Assembly (NCBI RefSeq): GCF_002024505.1 | Contig: NZ_CP019402.1 | Span: 2,356,001-2,420,000, forward strand | DNA: 64,000 nucleotides | Direction: 5' to 3' | From: Plantibacter flavus | Lineage (GTDB): Bacteria; Actinomycetota; Actinomycetes; Actinomycetales; Microbacteriaceae | Shown here: piece after piece, positions 16,976 through 26,563 of the stretch | How the letters are laid out: each line of letters starts with the position of its first letter | Numbering within the stretch: position 1 is the first letter of the stretch | Made by a program: the position numbers and the translations under genes | The notes under the pieces: model-generated | Told to the model about the DNA's origin: nothing | Seen by the model: only the letters and a program-made list of their open reading frames with translations | The model's database searches: none

Positions 16976-18195
16976 GCGGTCGCCGGCTGGTTCCGGTGCT
17001 CCCGAGGCATGCGGGACGCGAGCACGGGGACGAGCAGCATGAGCACGACCGCGGAGCCGAACGCCGCGGGGAACGAGAAGGCGTCGAGCAGTGCGCCGGC
17101 GACCAGCGGGCCGACGATGGCGCCGAGGTCGGACGTCGCCTGGAAGACCGCGACGGCCCGGCCACCCCGGCCACCCGCGGCGTCTCCGACGGCCGCCGCC
17201 GGAGCGGTCCCGAGGAAGGCCGCCGCGACACCGTAGACGCACAGGGCGACGACCAGCAGCCAGAGCTCGCCGACGAACGGCATGGCGAGGAGCGCCGCCG
17301 CCGCGACCGGGAACGCGACGAGCATCGCGGGTCGTCGTCCGACGGTGTCGACGAAGCGGCCGGCGGGACCGAGCGCGAGCGTCTGCGCGACAGCGGCGAT
17401 CGCGAAGGCGATCCCGGTCCAGGCTGCCTCCTCATGGAGCGCCTCCACGACGAGGACCGGAACGAGTGCGCCACGGACGCCCATCGACGCCCAGCCGTTC
17501 GCGAAGTTCGCGAGGAGCGCCGCCTGATACCGGCGATCGGCGAGGACCGTGCGGAACGGCTCGGCCTGCGTGGCGGTCTCGACCGGCGCGGTGATCCGGC
17601 TGCCGCGCAGCATCACGAGCCCGAGGACGCCGGCGACCGCGAGGGTCCCGGCGTAGAAGAAGAACGGTGCCGTGAGCGAGATGGTCGCGAGCAGGCCACC
17701 GACGGCCGGTCCGGCCATGCCGCCGACGAGGAACCCGCCCTGGTAGAACCCGACCGCCCGCCCGCGACGGTGCGGTGGGGTGGTGCGCAGCAGCAGCGTC
17801 ATCGCGGCGACGGAGAACATCGCCGACCCGATCCCTCCGACCCCGCGGAGCAGGAGCAGCTGCGGATAGTCCGCCGCGAGCCCGACGAGCGCACTCGACA
17901 CCGCGACGATCCCGATGCCGGACGCCAGCACCACCCGCTCTCCGATCCGATCGACGAGCGCACCCACGAACGGGTTCGCGATGAGCCGCATGAGGGCGAA
18001 TACGGAGACGACCGCGCCGACCTCGAGGTAGCCGACGCCGAAGCTGCGCACGTACACGGGCAGGACCGGGATCACGACACCGAACCCGAGCATCACGAAG
18101 AACGCGACACCGCCGAGGACGAGGACCTCGCGGCCGAGGGGTTCACGAGGAACGGCTCCCGCTCCGCCTGGACGACGGAACGGGAGCCGGATCAT
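16972..18195 (-). CDS. MFS transporter (12-TM drug/metabolite exporter type)
   Basis: 407 residues. Twelve hydrophobic segments. The MFS motif A region ANPFVGALVDRIGERVVL lies between TM2 and TM3, and the repeat GPAGRFVDTVGRRPAML between TM8 and TM9. Charged N-terminal leader. The substrate is unknown; the pattern suits proton-driven efflux. TACCCT (18207-18202, minus strand) lies 6 nt before the ATG, so it can have its own leaderless transcript although the alcohol dehydrogenase gene ends only 21 bp upstream on the same strand. Confidence 0.88.
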   Translation of the reverse strand: MIRLPFRRPGGAGAVPREPLGREVLVLGGVAFFVMLGFGVVIPVLPVYVRSFGVGYLEVGAVVSVFALMRLIANPFVGALVDRIGERVVLASGIGIVAVSSALVGLAADYPQLLLLRGVGGIGSAMFSVAAMTLLLRTTPPHRRGRAVGFYQGGFLVGGMAGPAVGGLLATISLTAPFFFYAGTLAVAGVLGLVMLRGSRITAPVETATQAEPFRTVLADRRYQAALLANFANGWASMGVRGALVPVLVVEALHEEAAWTGIAFAIAAVAQTLALGPAGRFVDTVGRRPAMLVAFPVAAAALLAMPFVGELWLLVVALCVYGVAAAFLGTAPAAAVGDAAGGRGGRAVAVFQATSDLGAIVGPLVAGALLDAFSFPAAFGSAVVLMLLVPVLASRMPREHRNQPATA

Positions 18196-18216
18196 GCTCT
18201 CAGGGTATCGGTGCGA

Positions 18217-19260
18217 TCAGCCGATCGTCGCCGTGTCGATGACGAAGCGGTAGCGGACATCGCTGCGGACCACGCGGTCGTAGGCGCCCTCGACCTCGTC
18301 GGCACCGATGAGCTCGATCTGCGAACCGATGCCGTGCTCGGCGCAGAAGTCGAGCATCTCCTGCGTCTCGCGGATGCCGCCGATGTTCGAGCCGGCGAGC
18401 GAGCGGCGGCCACCGACGAGCGAGAACACCCGGAACTGCTGCGTGTTCTCGGGCAGTCCGACGAAGACCATCGAGCCGTTGAGCTTGAGGGTCGACAGGT
18501 AGGCGTCGATGTCGAGGTCGGCGGAGACCGTGTTGATGATGAGGTCGAAGCGTCCACGGAGCGACTTCAGGGTGCCCTCTTCGCCGGTCGCGTAGTAGTG
18601 GTCGGCCCCGAAGCGCTTGCCGTCCTCCTCCTTCGAAGTCGTCTGGCTGAGCACGGTCACCTCTGCGCCGAGGGCGTGGGCGATCTTGACGCCCATGTGA
18701 CCGAGACCACCCATCCCGACGATGGCGACCTGCTTGCCGGGACCGGCGCCCCAGTGCTTCAGCGGCGAGTAGGTGGTGATCCCGGCGCACAGCAGGGGTG
18801 CCGCGACGTCGAGCTCGATGCCCTCGGGGATGCTCAGCACGTAGTTCTCGTCGGCGACGATCTGCTTGCTGTAGCCGCCGTAGGTGGGCTCGCCGTCGTA
18901 CTCGCGGCCGTTGTAGGTGGCGACGTTGCCCTTCAGGCAGAACTGCTCCTCGCCGGCGAGGCAGTTCTCGCACTCGCGGCAGGAGTCGACGAAACAGCCG
19001 ATGCCGACGCGGTCGCCGACCTGGTGCTTGGTGACCGCGTCGCCGACCTCGGTGACGATGCCGGCGATCTCGTGACCGGGGACCATCGGGAAGATGGCCT
19101 TGCCCCATTCCTCGCGGGCCTGGTGGATATCGCTGTGGCAGATGCCGGCGTAGTGGACGTCGATGACGACGTCGTTGGCGCGCGGCGCACGGCGTTCGAT
19201 GGTGCCGACCTCGAACGGCGCGTCTGCGGTGGGCTTGATGATGGCGGCGACGGTGGTCAT
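18217..19260 (-). CDS. Zinc-dependent NAD(P) alcohol dehydrogenase
   Basis: 347 residues. Catalytic zinc ligands C and H in [10 protein letters not shown] and GHEIAG; structural zinc cysteines in [15 protein letters not shown]; Rossmann motif [18 protein letters not shown]. It belongs to the cinnamyl alcohol dehydrogenase/YahK-type branch, which reduces a wide range of aldehydes, usually with NADPH. GAGGAG lies 5 nt before the ATG. TAGCGT at 19334-19329 (minus strand) is a probable -10, giving a leader of about 60 nt. Confidence 0.92.
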   Translation of the reverse strand: MTTVAAIIKPTADAPFEVGTIERRAPRANDVVIDVHYAGICHSDIHQAREEWGKAIFPMVPGHEIAGIVTEVGDAVTKHQVGDRVGIGCFVDSCRECENCLAGEEQFCLKGNVATYNGREYDGEPTYGGYSKQIVADENYVLSIPEGIELDVAAPLLCAGITTYSPLKHWGAGPGKQVAIVGMGGLGHMGVKIAHALGAEVTVLSQTTSKEEDGKRFGADHYYATGEEGTLKSLRGRFDLIINTVSADLDIDAYLSTLKLNGSMVFVGLPENTQQFRVFSLVGGRRSLAGSNIGGIRETQEMLDFCAEHGIGSQIELIGADEVEGAYDRVVRSDVRYRFVIDTATIG

Positions 19261-19521
19261 AGGACTCCTCGGGCTGGGGTGTTGGGGGGTGCCGTGGGGC
19301 GGGATGCACGCGCGGGACAGCACGTTCGACGCTAGCAGCCCACTCCACCGGACGGACCCCCAAGGGACGATCGCCCGAGCTGTGCTACGAGCGGCGCGGA
19401 GGTGTGAATCCCTGCAGAGTTGCTTGGCAGTTCCCGCAGAGGATCGGTCTCGGGGTGGCATCTCGCCGGGAACCCGAGCATGGTGGGGAACTCGTATTCG
19501 CGAACGGAACGGAGAACACAC

Positions 19522-19842
19522 ATGCTCACCCTGACCGAGAACGCCGGCCGAGTCGTCAAGACCCTCGCCGAGAACGCACCACTCACCCCGGGACTGGTCG
19601 TCCCGGACGACGCGTCGTCGCTCACGCACGGCGCCGGACTGCGCATCAGCAGCAGCTCCGACGACAACAACTTCGAAGTCACCATGACGGCGACGCCGCA
19701 CGAGGCCGACCAGGTCATCGAGAGCGCCGGAGCCACCGTCTTCCTCGAGGAGTCCGCAGCCGTCGCCCTGAGCGACGCGGTCCTCGACGCGCAGATCGAC
19801 GAGCAGGGCGGCGTCCGCTTCGCCCTCGGTAAGGCCGAATAG
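19522..19842 (+). CDS. HesB/IscA-fold protein lacking all cysteines
   Basis: 106 residues. [29 protein letters not shown] and [25 protein letters not shown], split here at the commas, follow the A-type Fe-S carrier fold. None of the three cysteines that bind Fe-S in IscA/HesB is present; the protein has no cysteine at all. It therefore cannot be a classical Fe-S carrier. Related actinobacterial proteins carry the HesB label without functional data. GGAG lies 7 nt before the ATG. A strong hairpin terminator follows. Confidence 0.8.
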   Translation: MLTLTENAGRVVKTLAENAPLTPGLVVPDDASSLTHGAGLRISSSSDDNNFEVTMTATPHEADQVIESAGATVFLEESAAVALSDAVLDAQIDEQGGVRFALGKAE

Positions 19843-19858
19843 CGCCCTGAGTCCAGAG

Positions 19859-19889
19859 AACGCCCGGTGATCCACGATCACCGGGCGTT
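19859..19889. terminator. Bidirectional terminator hairpin
   Basis: A 14-bp perfect stem (19859-19872 with 19876-19889) and CAC loop between the convergent HesB-like and LigD-polymerase genes. AA/TT at the stem base gives both directions a short T-rich exit. Confidence 0.85.
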
Positions 19890-19906
19890 CGTGTGTCCGG
19901 GTGGGC

Positions 19907-20932
19907 TCAGTCCTCGGAGCGTCTGGCGCGACTCGGCTGCACCCGCGGCGGCTCGCCCGGCATCTTCGGGAAGTCGGGAGGGAACGGGAGCTCGCCCTGC
20001 CCCTGCTTGAGGTCCAGCTCCCACCACTGCAGGAGGACGTCGATGCGCCCAGCGGTGTCGTGCATGCCGGCCCACGGGTCGCCGGTCGTCCGGAGTCGCT
20101 CCGGGACGGTCCGCACTGTGAAGGCACCCGGGTCGATCTCGGGGAGTTCGTCCCAGGTCACCGGACACGAGACGGACGCCGAGGCCAGCGCACGCGGGCT
20201 GTAGGCGCCGGCCATCGTCCGATCGCGGTTCGCCTGGTTGTAGTCGACGAAGATGCGTTCACCGCGCTCCTCCTTCCACCACGAGGTCGTGACCCGGTCG
20301 GGGTCCCGTCGCTCCAGTTCCCGAGCCGCAGCGATCACGGCGTGCCGGACGTCGAGGAACTCGTGCTCCGGCTCGATGGGCGCGAACACGTGGACACCTC
20401 GGTTGCCGGAGGTCTTCACGAACCCCGTCAGACCGACCTCCGTCAACAGCTCCCGCAGCGAGCCCGCAACGCGCACGGCGTCGGCGAAGTCGGTTCCCGG
20501 CTGCGGGTCGAGGTCGATCCGCAGTTCGTCCGGATGGTCGGTGTCCGACGCCCGTGACGGCCACGGGTGGAACACGACCGTGTTCATCTGCGCGGCCCAG
20601 ACGACGGAGGCCGCCTCGTCGAGGACGAGTTGCGGATGCCGCCGGCCACTCGGATACACGACGTCGACCGCCCGGACGTACTCCGGCGCCCCCTTCGGCG
20701 GGTTCTTCGAGAAGAACCACTCGCCGTCCACGCCGCCTGGGAACCGCTGCAGGGACACCGGACGGTCGCCGTTGGCGGCGAGGAAGGCCGGCGCGACCTC
20801 GATGAGGTATTCCGCGAGCTCCCGCTTCGTGACACCGGACGCCTCCCAGAGCACGCGGTCGGGACTGGAGAGCCGCACTTCGCGGTCGCCGTGCGGTCCG
20901 GGGACGGTGAGGACGATCGCGGTGCTGGCCAT
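19907..20932 (-). CDS. Stand-alone LigD-type primase-polymerase
   Basis: 341 residues. Archaeo-eukaryotic primase family polymerase like the N-terminal domain of LigD and mycobacterial PolD1/PolD2: [26 protein letters not shown] (metal aspartates), [20 protein letters not shown] and [20 protein letters not shown]. No phosphoesterase or ligase domain. Such enzymes fill gaps and add nucleotides or ribonucleotides at DNA ends. The C-terminal roughly 50 residues are a basic, proline-rich tail ending RARRSED. TACCGT (20945-20940) lies 7 nt before the ATG (leaderless type). It complements ku/ligD 17 kb away. Confidence 0.92.
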   Translation of the reverse strand: MASTAIVLTVPGPHGDREVRLSSPDRVLWEASGVTKRELAEYLIEVAPAFLAANGDRPVSLQRFPGGVDGEWFFSKNPPKGAPEYVRAVDVVYPSGRRHPQLVLDEAASVVWAAQMNTVVFHPWPSRASDTDHPDELRIDLDPQPGTDFADAVRVAGSLRELLTEVGLTGFVKTSGNRGVHVFAPIEPEHEFLDVRHAVIAAARELERRDPDRVTTSWWKEERGERIFVDYNQANRDRTMAGAYSPRALASASVSCPVTWDELPEIDPGAFTVRTVPERLRTTGDPWAGMHDTAGRIDVLLQWWELDLKQGQGELPFPPDFPKMPGEPPRVQPSRARRSED

Positions 20933-21002
20933 GTCGGACACGGTACGCCGACGGCACCCTGCTGTCAGGAGGCTTGTGCTCGACGAAGCGGCGCCGTCCC
21001 GC

Positions 21003-22484
21003 TCAGCCCAGGTGGACGGCCTGCTGGTCACCCGAGGGCAGGAGGTCCTCCTTGCGACCGCGAATGCAGACGACCGCGATGACGCTCGCGATCACGAGGC
21101 CGACCGCAGCCGCGATGAACGCCGCCGAGTAGCCCTGGGTGAACGCCACGAGCTGCGAGGCCTGATCCGTGACCGTCGCCTGGTCGGTGACACTCGCGTA
21201 GACCGTGGTGAAGACCGACAGGCCGATCGACCCACCGATCTGCATGGAGGCGTTCGCCGTGGCGGAGGCCGCACCGGCGTCGTGCGGGGCGACGCCCGTC
21301 AGCGCGAGGTTCTGCATCGGGACGAAGATCATCGCCATGCCGATCCCGAGCACGAGCAGCGCCGGCAGCACCTGGACGAAGTAGTCGCCGTCGGCCGTGA
21401 TGCGGCTGAGGTATACGAGGGCGGCCGCCGCGACGAGCGGACCGATGATGAGCAGCGGGCGCGGGCCGATGGCCGGCAGGAGCTTCGTGGCGATCGGGGC
21501 GACGATCATGATCGCGACGGTCATCGGGAGGGTCGCGATGCCCGCCTCGAGCGGCGGGAAGCCGAGCACGATCTGCAGGTGGAACGTCAGGTAGAGCAGG
21601 GCACCGATCATGACGCTGCCGACGATCATCTGCATGAGGAAGGCACCGCCGCGGACCCGGTCCGCCACGATGCGCAGCGGGAGCAGGGGCTGCGCGACAC
21701 GCATCTCGATGAAGACGAAGAGGGAGAGGAGTCCCGCACCGAGCGCGAGGAAGCCGATGGTGTCGGCGCTCCCCCAGCCGCCCTCGGCCAGCGTGAAGCC
21801 GTAGACGAGGGAACCGAGGCCCAGGATGACCGTGATCGCACCGAGCCAGTCGTAGCGGTTGTCGCCCTCGGCCTTGCTCTCGGTCACGAGGATGAGGCCG
21901 GCGATGAGTCCGACGATCACGAAGGGCACGTTGACGAGCAGGCACCAGCGCCAGTCGACGAACTCGGTGAGCACGCCGCCGAGGATCAGGCCAACGGCCG
22001 CCCCGGCACCGGCGACGGTACCGAAGACGGCGAAGGCCGTGTTGCGGTCGCGGCCGTGGGCGAAGGTGACGGTGAGGAGCGCGAGTGCGGCGGGCGCCAT
22101 GAGTGCGGCGAACACGCCCTGCAGGCCGCGGGCGATGATGAGTTCGGTCCCGCTCTGGGCGAACCCGCCGAAGGCCGATGCGGCGCCGAAGCCGACCATG
22201 CCGACCAGGTAGGTGCGCTTCCGGCCCCAGTAGTCGGCGATGCGGCCACCGAGCAGCAACAGCGCGCCGAACGCGAGGGCGTAGGCCGTGACGACCCACT
22301 GACGCTGCGTGTCGGACAGCTCGAGCTCCTGCTGGGCTGCCGGAAGGGCGATGTTCACGATCGTGCCGTCGAGGACGACGATGAGCTGCGTCATCGCGAG
22401 GACGACGAGGACCCACCAGCGGCGGGCCGGGGAACCGGACGGTGCTGTGGTGGGATGCGATGCGGTGGCTGCGGATGCAGACAA
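21003..22484 (-). CDS. DHA2-family (14-TM) MFS multidrug exporter
   Basis: 493 residues. EmrB/QacA type: LDGTIVNIALPAAQQEL (motif D1), GGRIADYWGRKRTYLVGM (motif A), LIIARGLQGVFAALMAPAAL (motif B) and ILGGVLTEFVDWRWCLLVN (motif C), with 14 hydrophobic segments. It probably exports amphiphilic compounds with proton antiport. The TTG start is chosen because GGAGG lies 6 nt before it; an open frame continues 22 codons upstream without an initiator signal. The 173-bp leader in front may hold regulation; no adjacent regulator gene. Confidence 0.9.
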   Translation of the reverse strand: MSASAATASHPTTAPSGSPARRWWVLVVLAMTQLIVVLDGTIVNIALPAAQQELELSDTQRQWVVTAYALAFGALLLLGGRIADYWGRKRTYLVGMVGFGAASAFGGFAQSGTELIIARGLQGVFAALMAPAALALLTVTFAHGRDRNTAFAVFGTVAGAGAAVGLILGGVLTEFVDWRWCLLVNVPFVIVGLIAGLILVTESKAEGDNRYDWLGAITVILGLGSLVYGFTLAEGGWGSADTIGFLALGAGLLSLFVFIEMRVAQPLLPLRIVADRVRGGAFLMQMIVGSVMIGALLYLTFHLQIVLGFPPLEAGIATLPMTVAIMIVAPIATKLLPAIGPRPLLIIGPLVAAAALVYLSRITADGDYFVQVLPALLVLGIGMAMIFVPMQNLALTGVAPHDAGAASATANASMQIGGSIGLSVFTTVYASVTDQATVTDQASQLVAFTQGYSAAFIAAAVGLVIASVIAVVCIRGRKEDLLPSGDQQAVHLG

Positions 22485-22657
22485 GGAGGACCTCCGTGCG
22501 AGGGGTGTGGGTGCTGGGGGTTTCCAGCCCCAGATCGATGCTCGACACACGGCGCGGGTGCAGCACGGTGCGGACGATCAACCACCCCAACCACGAAGTC
22601 GGGCAGAGGACCAGGATAGCGGATGCCGCCGTCGCTGCGCCCGTGAGGCCACGCGGA

Positions 22658-23599
22658 TCAGTCCGAGGTGAAGAGATCGAGCACGGCCTCCGGGTGTTCC
22701 ACCGCCGCGAAGTGCCCGGTCGCCGGCAGGGTGCGGAGTCGCAGGTCCGGGACGAGGGCTGTGAGGACGGCTGCATCGTCGGGCCCGATGAAGACGTCGC
22801 GGTCGCCCGTCATGCAGCGGACGGGACACCGCACGCCGCGCCAGACGTGCAGGTCGTAGGCGGCGGCCGCTCGGGCCGCCAGGAGGAACGACGCCGGCCG
22901 GACGTCGGCTGCGAGCGCGTCGACGACCGAGCGGTCGAGGTCCCGGCGTCGTCCGAACAGGGGCGACATGAGCGGTGCGAGCAGACCGATCCGGTTCAGC
23001 GCGCGGACGAGCCCTGGCCCGCGTCCGCCGAGCGCCTGCAGCATCCGCATCGCGAGGAGCATGCCTGCGAACCACGGGAGCCGGGCGCCGCCACCGAGCG
23101 GCTGCCGGATCGCCTCGACGACCCCGATCCCCGTCGGTGAGACGAGGTCGACCCGGATCGTCGCCTCGGGTTCGCGGACGGCGAGGTCGAGCGCGACGAA
23201 CCCGCCGAGCGAATGCCCGACGAGACGCCAGGACCGGTAGCCGAGCGAGCGGGCGACGGTCGCGACGGCGGTGGAGAGGTCTCCGACCGTCACCGGATCG
23301 GCGGCGGGAAGTGCCGATGCACCCCACCCCGGGAGATCCACGGCGATGACGTCGTCGACGACCGCGCCCCGCTCGTCGTCGGCGCGGAGGAGGGGTGACC
23401 AGGTGGTCCAGGAACCGGCGGCGCCGTGGAGGAGGATCGTGGCCGGCCCGCCCGCCTCACGACCCGCGTGGACGGTGACCGGTCCGAGGCCCGTGTCGAC
23501 CGTGACGCGTCCCAGGCCGAGCGCGGTCGCATCGGCGGTGATCACGGAGGGGTCGTCCGGCGGGGCGGGACGTGAGGGGTTCACGGGCATGCGTGTCAT
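22658..23599 (-). CDS. Alpha/beta-fold hydrolase
   Basis: 313 residues. Oxyanion motif LLHGAAGSWTTW, nucleophile elbow VGHSLGGFVALDLA, acid in TGDRDVFIG and histidine in TGHFAAVEHPEAV: the full catalytic set of a cytosolic alpha/beta hydrolase, with a lid of about 80 residues between elbow and acid. Resembles haloalkane dehalogenase/MhpC-like esterases in layout; the substrate is unknown. Start choice is uncertain: ATGs at 23599 and 23590 both lack a clear Shine-Dalgarno. Same strand as, and upstream of, the DHA2 exporter. Confidence 0.82.
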   Translation of the reverse strand: MTRMPVNPSRPAPPDDPSVITADATALGLGRVTVDTGLGPVTVHAGREAGGPATILLHGAAGSWTTWSPLLRADDERGAVVDDVIAVDLPGWGASALPAADPVTVGDLSTAVATVARSLGYRSWRLVGHSLGGFVALDLAVREPEATIRVDLVSPTGIGVVEAIRQPLGGGARLPWFAGMLLAMRMLQALGGRGPGLVRALNRIGLLAPLMSPLFGRRRDLDRSVVDALAADVRPASFLLAARAAAAYDLHVWRGVRCPVRCMTGDRDVFIGPDDAAVLTALVPDLRLRTLPATGHFAAVEHPEAVLDLFTSD

Positions 23600-23706
23600 T
23601 CGGAAACGAGGTGCCGCTCGGATCGGTGCTCGATCGACGACGCCGGTCCACCGGCACGGCGCGCAACCCCCCTGGTGGTCGGGAACCCGGCCGCTACCGT
23701 GGTCTG

Positions 23707-24543
23707 ATGCCTGAGAACGCGCGCGCCGCCGCAGACCAAGCCGCTGGGACCGCCCAGAACAGCACAGCCCTCCGTAGCCTCGCCCGCACCGGCCACGCCG
23801 TCAACGGCCTGCTCCACGTCCTCATCGGTGGGATCGCGATCTCCATCGCCCTGTCCGGCGCGAGCGGTGGATCCGGCGGCGGCGGTGACGCGGACCAGTC
23901 GGGTGCGCTCAAGACGCTTGCAGGCACGCCCGGCGGGATCGTCATCATCTGGGTCGTCGCCGTCGGCCTGTTCGCCCTCGGTCTCTGGACGGCGATCTCC
24001 GCCTTCCTCGTGCGCGAATCCGACACCCGCAAGCGGTGGAGCAAGCGGATCTCGACCGCCGGACGTGCGATCGCCTATCTCGCCGTCGGATCGACCGCGC
24101 TGACCTTCGCCCTCGGCGGCAGCCAGGACTCCTCGCAGTCCAGCCAGGGCCTCACAGCGACGCTCCTGTCCTCCCCCGGCGGGGTGTTCGTCGTCATCGT
24201 CGTCGGCCTCGTGGTCATCGGCATCGGCGGCTACTTCGTCTTCAAGGGCGTCACGCGGAAGTTCCTCGAGGACGTGCACCCGCCCACCGGCACGACGAAG
24301 CGTGCCGTCGTCGTCCTCGGCGTCATCGGATGGGTCGCCAAGGGGATCGCACTGGTCACCGTCGGCATCCTGTTCCTCGTCGCGGCCGCCACCCAGGACC
24401 CCGAGAAGGCCTCCGGCATGGACGGTGCCATCTCGGCATTGGCCGCGCTCCCGTTCGGCGTCGTCATCCTGCTCGTGGTCGGCGTCGGGCTCATCGCCTA
24501 CGGACTCTACTGCGGTGCCCGGGCGCGCTGGGGCAGCCTGTAG
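23707..24543 (+). CDS. DUF1206 six-TM membrane protein
   Basis: 278 residues built from three repeats of about 80 residues, each beginning with a GHAVNGLLHVLIGGIA / GRAIAYLAVGSTALT / GWVAKGIALVTVGILFLV type helix pair: the DUF1206 pattern, six membrane segments in all. A Gly/Ser-rich loop (SGGSGGGGDADQSG) lies in the first repeat. Function unknown. TACCGT at 23695-23700 lies 6 nt before the ATG (leaderless type). Confidence 0.88.
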   Translation: MPENARAAADQAAGTAQNSTALRSLARTGHAVNGLLHVLIGGIAISIALSGASGGSGGGGDADQSGALKTLAGTPGGIVIIWVVAVGLFALGLWTAISAFLVRESDTRKRWSKRISTAGRAIAYLAVGSTALTFALGGSQDSSQSSQGLTATLLSSPGGVFVVIVVGLVVIGIGGYFVFKGVTRKFLEDVHPPTGTTKRAVVVLGVIGWVAKGIALVTVGILFLVAAATQDPEKASGMDGAISALAALPFGVVILLVVGVGLIAYGLYCGARARWGSL

Positions 24544-24635
24544 GACGGTGAGGCCGGCGCCCCGGGCGACGGCGCGGACCGGTCGGCTCCAGACCATGTC
24601 CTGCAAACGCTTGCGTTGCGACTACCGTTAGGAGT

Positions 24636-26474
24636 ATGACGTCTTCTGATTCCACGACGCAGCCCGAGGCGGAACCCGCCGGCGCTACGCAGACCTTCTC
24701 CGACCTCGGCCTCGACGACGCGGTGCTCAAGGTACTCAAGGACGTCGGCTACGAGACCCCGTCCGCCATCCAGGCGGCCACCATCCCGCTGCTGCTCGAG
24801 GGACGCGACGTCGTCGGCCTCGCACAGACGGGCACCGGCAAGACCGCGGCGTTCGCCCTGCCGATCCTGTCCCGCCTCGACATCACGCAGAAGACGCCGC
24901 AGGCGCTCGTCCTCGCACCGACCCGTGAACTCGCCCTCCAGGTCTGCGAGGCGTTCGAGAAGTACGCCACCCACCTGCGCGGCGTCCACGTCCTGCCCGT
25001 CTACGGCGGCCAGGGCTACGGCGTCCAGCTGTCGGCCCTCCGTCGCGGCGTCCACATCGTCGTCGGCACGCCGGGTCGCATCATGGACCACCTGGAGAAG
25101 GGCACCCTCGACCTCACGGAGCTCAAGTACCTCGTGCTCGACGAGGCCGACGAGATGCTGAAGATGGGCTTCGCCGAGGATGTCGAGACGATCCTGGCCG
25201 ACACCCCGAAGGACAAGCAGGTCGCGCTGTTCTCTGCGACGATGCCGTCGTCCATCCGTCGCATCTCCGCGAAGTACCTGAACAACCCGGAAGAGATCAC
25301 GGTCAAGACGAAGACCACGACCTCGGCCAGCATCACGCAGCGCTACCTGACGGTCTCCTACCCGCAGAAGGTGGACGCGCTGACCCGCATCCTCGAGACC
25401 GAGAACTTCAGCGCGATGATCATCTTCACGCGCACGAAGAACGAGACCGAGACGCTCGCCGAGAAGCTCCGCGCACGCGGTTACTCGGCTGCCGCCATCA
25501 ACGGCGACGTCGCCCAGGTGCAGCGCGAGCGGACCGTCAACCAGCTGAAGGCAGGCAAGCTCGACATCCTCGTCGCGACCGACGTCGCCGCGCGCGGTCT
25601 CGACGTCGAGCGCATCAGCCACGTCGTCAACTACGACATCCCCGTCGACACCGAGTCCTACGTGCACCGCATCGGTCGCACCGGCCGCGCCGGACGCACG
25701 GGCGACGCGATCAGCTTCGTCACACCGCGCGAGCGCCACCTGCTGAAAGCCATCGAGCGGGCCACCCGTCAGCCGCTCACGCAGATGCAGCTGCCGAGCG
25801 TCGACGACGTCAACGCGACCCGCCTCACCCGCTTCGACGACGCGATCACCGAAGCGCTCGGCCAGACCGAGCGCATCGAGCGTTTCCGCGAGATCATCGG
25901 CCACTACGTCTCGCACCACGACGTCCCCGAGGCCGATGTCGCCGCGGCCCTGGCCGTCGTGTCCCAGGGCGAGACGCCGCTGCTCCTCTCCGCGGAGGAC
26001 GAGCGCCGCCGTCGTGAGGAGTTCGACAACACCAACCGTGGCAACGACCGCGCCGGTCGCGACCGTCGCGACTCCGGTGACCGCGGCTCGCGCTTCGACC
26101 GCGGTGACCGGAACGACCGCGGCGATCAGGGCGACCGCCCCGAGCGTCGCAGCCGCCCGTCCAGCGGACCGATGGCCCCGTACCGCATCGCCGTGGGTCG
26201 TCGCCAGAAGGTCGACCCGCGTCAGATCGTGGGCGCGCTCGCGAACGAGGGTGGCCTGAAGCGCGAGGACTTCGGCGCGATCCAGATCAAGCCGGACTTC
26301 TCGATCGTCGAACTGCCGGCGAGCCTCGGCAACGACGTGTTCGACCGTCTCGAGAACACCCGCATCAGCGGCAAGCTCATCGAGCTCCGTCCCGACCGCG
26401 GCGGCCCGGCCCGCCGACGCGACGACGAGGGCGGCACGGGCGGCGGCTCGTACGACCGCAAGCCGCGTTCCTAG
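24636..26474 (+). CDS. deaD: DEAD-box ATP-dependent RNA helicase (DeaD/CsdA type)
   Basis: 612 residues. Q motif FSDLGLDDAVL, Walker A AQTGTGKTAAF, PTRELALQ, VGTPGRI, DEADEM, SAT, then helicase motifs in the second domain ARGLDVERISHVVNYD and HRIGRTGRAGRTG. A C-terminal DbpA-type RNA-binding domain (about 505-585: PYRIAVGRRQKVDPRQIVGA) follows an Arg/Asp/Gly-rich linker (about 450-500). Unwinds structured RNA in ribosome assembly and cold adaptation. TACCGT at 24623-24628 lies 7 nt before the ATG. A long hairpin follows the stop. Confidence 0.94.
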   Translation: MTSSDSTTQPEAEPAGATQTFSDLGLDDAVLKVLKDVGYETPSAIQAATIPLLLEGRDVVGLAQTGTGKTAAFALPILSRLDITQKTPQALVLAPTRELALQVCEAFEKYATHLRGVHVLPVYGGQGYGVQLSALRRGVHIVVGTPGRIMDHLEKGTLDLTELKYLVLDEADEMLKMGFAEDVETILADTPKDKQVALFSATMPSSIRRISAKYLNNPEEITVKTKTTTSASITQRYLTVSYPQKVDALTRILETENFSAMIIFTRTKNETETLAEKLRARGYSAAAINGDVAQVQRERTVNQLKAGKLDILVATDVAARGLDVERISHVVNYDIPVDTESYVHRIGRTGRAGRTGDAISFVTPRERHLLKAIERATRQPLTQMQLPSVDDVNATRLTRFDDAITEALGQTERIERFREIIGHYVSHHDVPEADVAAALAVVSQGETPLLLSAEDERRRREEFDNTNRGNDRAGRDRRDSGDRGSRFDRGDRNDRGDQGDRPERRSRPSSGPMAPYRIAVGRRQKVDPRQIVGALANEGGLKREDFGAIQIKPDFSIVELPASLGNDVFDRLENTRISGKLIELRPDRGGPARRRDDEGGTGGGSYDRKPRS

Positions 26475-26486
26475 CACGCCACACAC

Positions 26487-26540
26487 ACGACGAGAGCCGG
26501 ACCGGACGGAATCCTGGGATTCCGTCCGGCCCTCGTCGTT
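26487..26540. terminator. Long hairpin terminator after deaD
   Basis: An inner 12-bp perfect stem (26502-26513 with 26518-26529, loop CTGG) sits inside an outer ACGACGAG/CTCGTCGT arm pair (from 26487 and up to 26539). It serves deaD and possibly the convergent PepSY gene. Confidence 0.82.
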
Positions 26541-26563
26541 CCGCACCCGGCGGGGTGCGTCCG

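Noticed and set aside
16822..19335. An 837-codon + strand frame opposite the MFS and alcohol dehydrogenase genes
   Set aside because: Its Asp/Arg/Glu/Gly-rich composition and lack of any motif mark it as the antisense of two well-supported genes.
22485..22500. GGAGGTCCTCC dyad at the ribosome-binding site of the DHA2 exporter as a riboswitch-like switch
   Set aside because: A spacer-less short dyad cannot form a hairpin; it is most simply a strong Shine-Dalgarno next to chance sequence.
20253..22619. A 788-codon + strand frame opposite the polymerase and the DHA2 exporter
   Set aside because: Composition bias only; the opposite strand has complete motif sets, terminators and starts.
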